A DNA stretch of 14,133 bases from positions 1 through 14,133 of the forward strand of contig WGBJ01000056.1 of the NCBI GenBank assembly GCA_015494385.1. The letters run 5' to 3'. The stretch comes from Marinosulfonomonas sp. (GTDB lineage Bacteria > Pseudomonadota > Alphaproteobacteria > Rhodobacterales > Rhodobacteraceae). Of the stretch, positions 8,315 to 14,133 are shown in pieces; position 1 is the stretch's first letter; every line of letters begins with the position of its first letter. Under the pieces are notes generated by a model that was given only the letters and a program-made list of their open reading frames with translations, was not told the DNA's origin and searched no databases. The position numbers and the translations under genes were made by a program.

Positions 8315-8363
8315 TAACGGGAATGTGAGTGAGTTTTCGCAAATTGTCCTTGACAAAAGTCAA
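8315..8363 (-). promoter_or_regulatory. Predicted norC promoter (class II, FNR-type)
   Basis: Applying the same -41.5 rule in the other direction places the norC transcription start near 8315, about 30 bases before the ATG. CACATT on the minus strand (8322-8327) is a modest -10 candidate. The inferred norC leader contains a short inverted repeat (CTCC/GGAG, 8292-8304) that covers part of its Shine-Dalgarno sequence, but four pairs is weak. Confidence 0.42.
8350..8363. promoter_or_regulatory. NNR/DNR (Crp-FNR family) binding site
   Basis: The sequence TTGAC-AAAA-GTCAA is a perfect 5+5 inverted repeat matching the FNR consensus layout TTGAT-N4-ATCAA, with the C/G change often seen in NNR/DNR sites of nir and nor promoters. 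The symmetry extends to seven bases each side (CCTTGAC...GTCAAGG, 8348-8365). Its centre is 87 bases before the nirS ATG and 71 bases before the norC ATG, so one dimer can serve both directions. Which regulator binds (NNR, DNR, NnrR or FnrL) cannot be read from the DNA. Confidence 0.88.
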
Positions 8364-8398
8364 GGAAAAAGAAGGCGGAATCGGGTAAATCCAAACGT
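8350..8398 (+). promoter_or_regulatory. Predicted nirS promoter (class II, FNR-type)
   Basis: If the regulator centre (8356.5) sits at -41.5, as is usual for FNR-class activators, transcription of nirS would begin near 8398. A TAAATC element at 8386-8391 is then in the right place for a -10 box. This would leave a leader of about 45 bases carrying GGAGGA. The placement is inferred from spacing only. Confidence 0.5.
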
Positions 8399-8440
8399 GC
8401 CTCACCAGCTGAATTCCTTTCGGACTCTATGGAGGACTAG

Positions 8441-10162
<1,722 letters not shown>

Positions 10163-10170
10163 ACATTGTC

Positions 10171-10195
10171 GGAGGGGGCTGTTACGGCCCCCTCC
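10171..10195 (+). terminator. Strong hairpin between nirS and nirE (partial terminator or mRNA stabiliser)
   Basis: GGAGGGGGC (10171-10179), loop of seven bases, GCCCCCTCC (10187-10195): a perfect 9-bp GC-rich stem starting eight bases after the nirS stop. It is followed by CCCTCTTGGTT, not a clean T-run, so full termination is doubtful. It more likely lowers read-through into the biosynthesis genes or protects the 3' end of an abundant nirS transcript. Confidence 0.7.
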
Positions 10196-10237
10196 CCCTC
10201 TTGGTTATTCACAGCCTTTCAAGAGCGGAGCGCGCGC

Positions 10238-11020
10238 ATGTCATTTCCTGCAACTGTCTATCTGGTCGGCGCAGGGCCGGGGGATCCCGACCTGTTGACC
10301 GTCAAGGCGCTGCGCCTGATCCGGTCCGCGGATGTGGTGGTGTATGACCGGCTGGTGTCAAAGGAAATCATGGCGCTGGTGCCGGATGCTGCCGCGCTGA
10401 TCTCGGTTGGAAAGGCTCCGAAACACCACACGGTCCCGCAGGACCGTATCAACGAAATTCTGGCTGAGCAGGTTCTTGCAGGTCGTATGGTCGTGCGCCT
10501 TAAGGGGGGTGATCCGCTGATATTCGGGCGCGGCTCCGAAGAGGCCGCCTATTTGCGCGCCCAAGGCATCCCTGTTGAATATGTGCCCGGTATCACGGCG
10601 GCACAGGGCGCATCCGCCACCACCGGCATCCCGCTGACCCATCGTGGTGTGGCCGACAGCGTGCGTTATGTCACCGGCCATCGCGCCAAGGACAAGCCGC
10701 TTGATCTGGACTGGGCCAGCCTTGCCGATGCCGACAGCACGCTGGTGGTTTACATGGGCGCTGCGAACATCGCCGAGATCAGCCACAACCTGATGCTGTT
10801 CGGCCTGTCCCCCGATACCCCCGTGATGGCCATTTCATCGGCCACCACCCCGAATGAAACCCGCCTTGTCACCGATCTGGGGCAGATCGAGCACCGGATC
10901 AGGCAGGCCGACATGCCTGCGCCGGTGTTGTTCATCATCGGAAAGGTGGTTTCGCTTTGCCCTGACCAGGCGGTATCGCTGGCAACCCAATATCAACCCG
11001 CCGAGGCCGCCCATGCGTAG
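10238..11020 (+). CDS. nirE: Uroporphyrinogen-III C-methyltransferase (NirE)
   Basis: A 260-aa cytoplasmic S-adenosylmethionine-dependent enzyme that methylates uroporphyrinogen III at C2 and C7 to give precorrin-2, the entry step toward siroheme and heme d1. SUMT/CobA-family motifs are clear: GAGPGDPDLLT (11-21), VVYDRLVS (34-41), VRLKGGDPLIFGRG (86-99), VPGITAAQGA (116-125) and GIPLTHRG (130-137). There is no CysG-type dehydrogenase/ferrochelatase domain. The frame is open back to 10166, but that part covers the hairpin after nirS. The ATG at 10238 has GGAG upstream and begins the standard fold. A cobA/cysG-type role cannot be excluded by sequence alone, but its place between nirS and nirC makes it NirE. 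Its end overlaps nirC by eight bases. Confidence 0.94.
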   Translation: MSFPATVYLVGAGPGDPDLLTVKALRLIRSADVVVYDRLVSKEIMALVPDAAALISVGKAPKHHTVPQDRINEILAEQVLAGRMVVRLKGGDPLIFGRGSEEAAYLRAQGIPVEYVPGITAAQGASATTGIPLTHRGVADSVRYVTGHRAKDKPLDLDWASLADADSTLVVYMGAANIAEISHNLMLFGLSPDTPVMAISSATTPNETRLVTDLGQIEHRIRQADMPAPVLFIIGKVVSLCPDQAVSLATQYQPAEAAHA

Positions 11021-11321
11021 CCTTTTGCTGTTTCTGATTCTGGCCACAACCGCCAGCGCAGCCGAGGTTTCACCCCCCCGCGCGGCCGAATTGCGCCATC
11101 TGGTCGAACAGGATTGCGGTGCCTGCCACGGCATGACCCGCAAGGGCGGGCTTGGCCCCGACATCCGTGCGCAAACGCTGGAAGGGCGCGATGCCGAAGG
11201 GTTGGCACAGATCATCAAGGACGGCATCCCCGATACGGCTATGCCCCCGTGGGGGCCGTTGCTGGCCGATCAGGATATCAACTGGATTGCCAAATACCTG
11301 TTGGAGGACACCGAGGAATGA
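11013..11321 (+). CDS. nirC: NirC, small periplasmic cytochrome c
   Basis: A 102-aa monoheme c-type cytochrome. Residues 1-16 form a signal peptide (cut near ASA|AE), the heme motif is CGACH (35-39), and Met77 in TAMPPWG is the likely sixth ligand. NirC is linked to the last steps of heme d1 formation or its insertion into NirS, probably as electron acceptor or carrier. It is not the formate/nitrite channel that shares the name NirC in enterobacteria. The ATG at 11013 lies inside the end of nirE. The open frame back to 10854 is within nirE and is not used. The stop overlaps the nirF start as ATGA. Confidence 0.9.
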   Translation: MRSLLLFLILATTASAAEVSPPRAAELRHLVEQDCGACHGMTRKGGLGPDIRAQTLEGRDAEGLAQIIKDGIPDTAMPPWGPLLADQDINWIAKYLLEDTEE

Positions 11322-12466
11322 AACGTCTGTTTGCCCTGCTGGTCACCTTGCTTGTCGCCCTGCCTGCGTTTGCGGAAACGGTTTACAAAGCCACGGGCGA
11401 TCTGGGGCTGATCGTTGAACGCGCCACGGGGTCACTGGTGGTGATTGATCGTTCCGAACACGCTGCGATTGGCAGGATCGAGGGGCTGGGGGATCTAAGT
11501 CATGCCAGCCTTGTCTATTCGCCGGATGAACGGTTCGCTTATGTGTTTGGCCGCGACGGCGGGCTGACCAAGGTTGATATTCTGACGCAAAGCATTGTTA
11601 ACCGCGTGATCCAGTCGGGCAATTCCATTGGCGGGGCGATTTCGGATGACGGAAAACTGGTGGCTGTGTCCAACTATGAACCCGGCGGTGTGCGGGTGTT
11701 TGATGCCGACACGCTGGAGCTGGTGGCCGATATCCCGACCGGTGCAAAAACCATCGGGCTGGTTGATATTCCGGGTCGGCGGTTTGTGTTTACCATGTGG
11801 GACAGTGGCGAAACATGGATTGCCGATATGTCCGATGTCCTGAAAATCACCAAGCTGACCGGCATCGGCAAGAACCCCTATGATGGGCTGGTCACACCGG
11901 ACGGGCGCACCTATATCACCGGCCTGTTTGGCGAAGACGGCATGACCGCGATTGACCTGTGGCAAGACCCGCCCGCCCCGCAACACATCCTGCCGCATTA
12001 CGGCAAGGGCGAAGCCAAACTGCCGGTTTACAAAATGCCCCATCTTGAGGGCTGGGCGCTGGCCGGGGACCGTTTCGTGCTGCCAGCCGTGGGCCATCAC
12101 GAGGTGCTTTGGGTTGATAGCCGTAGCCTGAAAGAAGTCGGGCGCACCCCTGTCTATGGCCAGCCGGTGTTTGCTGTGGCGCGGCCCGACGGGCGCTATG
12201 TCTGGGTGAATTTCGCCCACCCGCTGAATGACCGCGTGCAGGTGATTGATACGCTGACCGGCAAGGTGGTGAAGGAAATCGCCACCGGCCCCGCCACCCT
12301 GCACATGGAATTTGCCCCGCGCGGCAACGAGGTTTGGGTTTCGGTGCGGGATGAAAACAAGGTGAAAATCTATGACACCCACAGCTATGAACTGATTGGC
12401 GAGATTGACGCCCAAAGCCCCTCGGGCATCTTTTTCACCGCACGCGCACACCGGACGGGGCTATAG
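11318..12466 (+). CDS. nirF: NirF, periplasmic heme d1 biosynthesis protein
   Basis: A 382-aa protein related to the d1 propeller domain of NirS and required for heme d1 formation. The signal peptide spans 1-19 (cut at AFA|ET). No cysteine follows it, so this NirF should be soluble in the periplasm, unlike the lipoprotein form reported for Pseudomonas aeruginosa. Beta-propeller repeats run throughout; segments such as YSPDERFAYVFGRDG (68-82) and the C-terminal PSGIFFTARAHRTGL are family-like. It has no heme c motif. His62 in DLSHASL is a candidate functional histidine. The ATG at 11318 overlaps the nirC stop, with GGAGGA about nine bases upstream. The frame open back to 11114 lies within nirC and is discarded. 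Confidence 0.94.
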   Translation: MKRLFALLVTLLVALPAFAETVYKATGDLGLIVERATGSLVVIDRSEHAAIGRIEGLGDLSHASLVYSPDERFAYVFGRDGGLTKVDILTQSIVNRVIQSGNSIGGAISDDGKLVAVSNYEPGGVRVFDADTLELVADIPTGAKTIGLVDIPGRRFVFTMWDSGETWIADMSDVLKITKLTGIGKNPYDGLVTPDGRTYITGLFGEDGMTAIDLWQDPPAPQHILPHYGKGEAKLPVYKMPHLEGWALAGDRFVLPAVGHHEVLWVDSRSLKEVGRTPVYGQPVFAVARPDGRYVWVNFAHPLNDRVQVIDTLTGKVVKEIATGPATLHMEFAPRGNEVWVSVRDENKVKIYDTHSYELIGEIDAQSPSGIFFTARAHRTGL

Positions 12467-12468
12467 AT

Positions 12469-13461
12469 ATGGCTCACACACCCGATCCGGTTGACCAACG
12501 CCTGCTTGATGAATGGCAAAGGGACCTCCCACTTGTATCCCGCCCTTTTGCCAGCATCGGGCAGGTGCTTGGTCTTGACGAGGATCAGGTGATCACACGC
12601 CTTGACCGGTTGAAAGCGGCCGGTGCGATCAGCCGCATTGGCGCCACCATCCGCCCCAACACCATTGCCGTCAGCACATTGGCCGCCATTGCCGTGCCGG
12701 AAAAACGGCTGGACGAAGTGGCGGCGGTTGTCGGTGCGGAAGAGGGTGTAAACCATTCCTACCTGCGGGAACACCGGCTGAACCTGTGGTTCGTCGCCAC
12801 CGCGCCGGACGATGCGGCGCTACAGGCGTCATTGAAGCGGATCGAAAATGCCAGTGGTCTGCCGGTGCTGGGCTTTCCATTGCTGCGGGCCTTCAACATT
12901 GATCTGGGGTTCAGTCTGGAAAACCCCAAGGCGCATAAACCTGACGGGGGCCTGCGCAAAACCCTGTCGCTGGATGGCACCGACCGGTTGATCATGCAGG
13001 CTCTAACGCAGGGGTTGCTGCTGGTATCGCACCCTTTCGCTATGCTGGCCGATGAACTGGGCCTGTCCGAGTCCGTCGTGCTGAACCGTATCCGCCGCCT
13101 GTCGGATGCCGGTTATCTGACCCGCGTTGGTGTGATCCTGCGGCACCGTGCGCTGGGCTGGCGGTCAAACGCGATGGTGGTCTGGCAGGTGCCGGTCGAG
13201 CGGATCATTCCGGCGGGCGAGGCCTTGGCGGCCCTGCCCGGCGTGACGTTGTGTTACCAGCGCCAGACCGTGCCCCATGTCTGGCCCTATACGCTCTATT
13301 GCATGATCCACGCCCGCAGCCGGCACGAGGCCATGGACACCCTGACCCGCGCCACCGAATTGCCCGAACTGCAAGGCGTCAAACACGAGGTTTTGTTTTC
13401 CACCCATTGCTTCAAGCAAACCGGCGCGATGATCGCCCACAGCAAAAAGGCTGCGCAATGA
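12469..13461 (+). CDS. nirDL: NirD-NirL fusion, siroheme decarboxylase subunits
   Basis: A 330-aa cytoplasmic protein made of two AsnC/Lrp-like units, each about 150-165 residues with a winged-helix-like N-terminus and a RAM-like C-terminal half. Residues 1-150 resemble NirD, with the motif NHSYLREHRLNLWFVAT (95-111). Residues about 165-330 resemble NirL, with CYQRQTVPHVWPYTLYCMIH (262-281) and LFSTHCFK (309-316). A short linker near 151-163 joins them. Together with NirG and NirH they remove two acetate carboxylates of siroheme to give didecarboxysiroheme. Despite the helix-turn-helix look these are enzymes, not transcription factors. In some denitrifiers nirD and nirL are separate; here no stop or frameshift separates them. 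It starts two bases after nirF and ends in an ATGA overlap with nirG. Confidence 0.92.
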   Translation: MAHTPDPVDQRLLDEWQRDLPLVSRPFASIGQVLGLDEDQVITRLDRLKAAGAISRIGATIRPNTIAVSTLAAIAVPEKRLDEVAAVVGAEEGVNHSYLREHRLNLWFVATAPDDAALQASLKRIENASGLPVLGFPLLRAFNIDLGFSLENPKAHKPDGGLRKTLSLDGTDRLIMQALTQGLLLVSHPFAMLADELGLSESVVLNRIRRLSDAGYLTRVGVILRHRALGWRSNAMVVWQVPVERIIPAGEALAALPGVTLCYQRQTVPHVWPYTLYCMIHARSRHEAMDTLTRATELPELQGVKHEVLFSTHCFKQTGAMIAHSKKAAQ

Positions 13462-13910
13462 CTGCACCGGATGAAACCGACCGCCGCATTCTGAACCGGC
13501 TGCAAGAGGGGTTCCCGATTTCCCCGCGTCCCTTTGCCGATGTGGCGGCTGAACTGGGGCTGGACGAGGACGACCTGATCGCCCGCCTTGCCCGCCTGAA
13601 AGAAACCAGCCTGATCACCCGTTTCGGCCCCTTCTATGACGCCGCCGCGATGGGCGGGGCGTTCTGCCTGTGCGCCATGCAGGTGCCCGAGGCTGATTTT
13701 GACCGCGTGGCCGGTCTGGTCAATGCCCACCCCGAGGTTGCGCATAATTACGAGCGTGACCATGTGCTGAACATGTGGTTCGTGCTGGCCACCGAAACCG
13801 AGGCGGGGATTGGCAAGGTGGCAAAACGGATCGAGGCCGAGACCGGCCTGACCGTTCTGCAATTCCCCAAGGAACATGAATTCTTCATCGGCTTTCGGGT
13901 GGCGGCATGA
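13458..13910 (+). CDS. nirG: NirG, siroheme decarboxylase subunit
   Basis: A 150-aa AsnC/Lrp-like cytoplasmic protein, complete, of the NirD/NirG (AhbA-like) type. The N-terminal helix-turn-helix-like half is DETDRRILNRLQEG... followed by LIARLARLKETSLITRFGPF (near residues 39-58). The C-terminal half carries AHNYERDHVLNMWFVLATE (near 94-112), closely matching the equivalent motif in the NirD half of the upstream fusion. It acts with NirDL and NirH in decarboxylating siroheme on the way to heme d1. The ATG overlaps the nirDL stop and its own stop overlaps the nirH start, both as ATGA, suggesting coupled translation of the complex. Confidence 0.9.
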   Translation: MTAPDETDRRILNRLQEGFPISPRPFADVAAELGLDEDDLIARLARLKETSLITRFGPFYDAAAMGGAFCLCAMQVPEADFDRVAGLVNAHPEVAHNYERDHVLNMWFVLATETEAGIGKVAKRIEAETGLTVLQFPKEHEFFIGFRVAA

Positions 13911-14133
13911 GCATTGACGCCACAGACCGCCGGTTGATCGAAGCCACCCAATCCGGCCTGCCGCTGGTGCCCGCACCTTACGCCGAAATCGCGGCGGATC
14001 TGGGTCTGGATGAATCCGAAGTGATGACCCGCCTGCAAGCCATGCAGGACAGTGGCGTGATCCGCCGCATTGCCGTCGCCCCCAACCATTACGCGCTGGG
14101 CATGACGGCCAACGGCATGACGGTCTGGGATGT
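13907..14133 (+). CDS. nirH: NirH, siroheme decarboxylase subunit (5' part only)
   Basis: The first 75 codons of a gene cut by the window edge. The start ATG overlaps the nirG stop (ATGA). The translation begins MSIDATDRRLIEATQSG and contains an AsnC/Lrp-like helix-turn-helix region followed by VIRRIAVAPNHYALGMTANG. This last segment resembles the matching part of the NirL half of the fused protein rather than NirD or NirG, so it is the NirH (AhbB-like) type. The C-terminal half, which would hold the family's W-P-Y motif, lies outside the window. nirJ and nirN are expected downstream but cannot be seen. Confidence 0.85.
   Translation, partial: MSIDATDRRLIEATQSGLPLVPAPYAEIAADLGLDESEVMTRLQAMQDSGVIRRIAVAPNHYALGMTANGMTVWD

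Noticed and set aside
8286..8405. In-frame upstream extension of norC
   Set aside because: It would cross the FNR-type box and the strong AAAGGAGGA before the ATG at 8285. The shorter form matches the usual NorC N-terminus and length.
11114..11317. In-frame upstream extension of nirF
   Set aside because: It lies inside nirC in another frame. The ATG at 11318 gives a clean signal peptide and an ATGA overlap with nirC.
11495..12451. Long open frame (318 codons) on the minus strand opposite nirF
   Set aside because: It mirrors nirF codons and shows no motif, signal peptide or ribosome binding site; a shadow of the sense gene.
12469..13910. AsnC/Lrp-like helix-turn-helix proteins as transcription regulators
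   Set aside because: Position in the nir operon and the paired NirD/L/G/H motifs mark them as siroheme decarboxylase subunits; the fold is shared but the role is enzymatic.

Overview
This window comes from a denitrifying bacterium, most likely an alphaproteobacterium of the Rhodobacterales/Paracoccus type. The deduced cytochrome cd1 keeps the residue spacing I remember for the Paracoccus pantotrophus enzyme. The order nirS-E-C-F-D(L)-G-H and norC-B-Q-D-E-F is the one known from that group. DNA is moderately GC-rich and genes are packed tightly, many with ATGA stop/start overlaps. No genus is assigned.

Layout. Bases 1-105 are a short upstream region. Bases 106-2870 (+ strand) hold a three-gene TRAP transporter operon (dctP, dctQ, dctM). 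Bases 2862-8285 (- strand) hold a complete nitric oxide reductase operon, transcribed norC-norB-norQ-norD-norE-norF. Its last gene meets dctM tail to tail with a 9-bp overlap. Bases 8286-8443 are the divergent control region, with one clear Crp/FNR-family (NNR/DNR-type) palindrome, TTGAC-AAAA-GTCAA, about midway between norC and nirS. Bases 8444 to the end (+ strand) hold nirS followed by heme d1 biosynthesis and maturation genes nirE, nirC, nirF, a fused nirDL, nirG and the start of nirH, which the window edge cuts.

How it works together. NirS (periplasmic cytochrome cd1) reduces nitrite to nitric oxide. NorCB in the cytoplasmic membrane reduces that toxic product to nitrous oxide. NorQ and NorD are the AAA+/VWA pair that activates NorCB, and NorE and NorF are small membrane accessory proteins. 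NirE makes precorrin-2 for the siroheme route. NirDL, NirG and NirH decarboxylate siroheme, and NirF and NirC act late in heme d1 formation in the periplasm. The shared divergent box would let one NO- or oxygen-sensing regulator switch on NO production and NO removal together. The regulator itself, nirJ and nirN are not in this window.

I see no undescribed system: every gene falls in a known family. The observations most worth a second look are a 13-bp terminator-like hairpin inside the start of nirS, a NirS N-terminal arm that keeps the heme d1 tyrosine but has lost the heme c histidine of the Paracoccus enzyme, a strong hairpin between nirS and nirE, a second palindrome overlapping the regulator box, the A/B-type pairing of the siroheme decarboxylase domains, and the convergent overlap of the nor and TRAP operons with no terminator between them.
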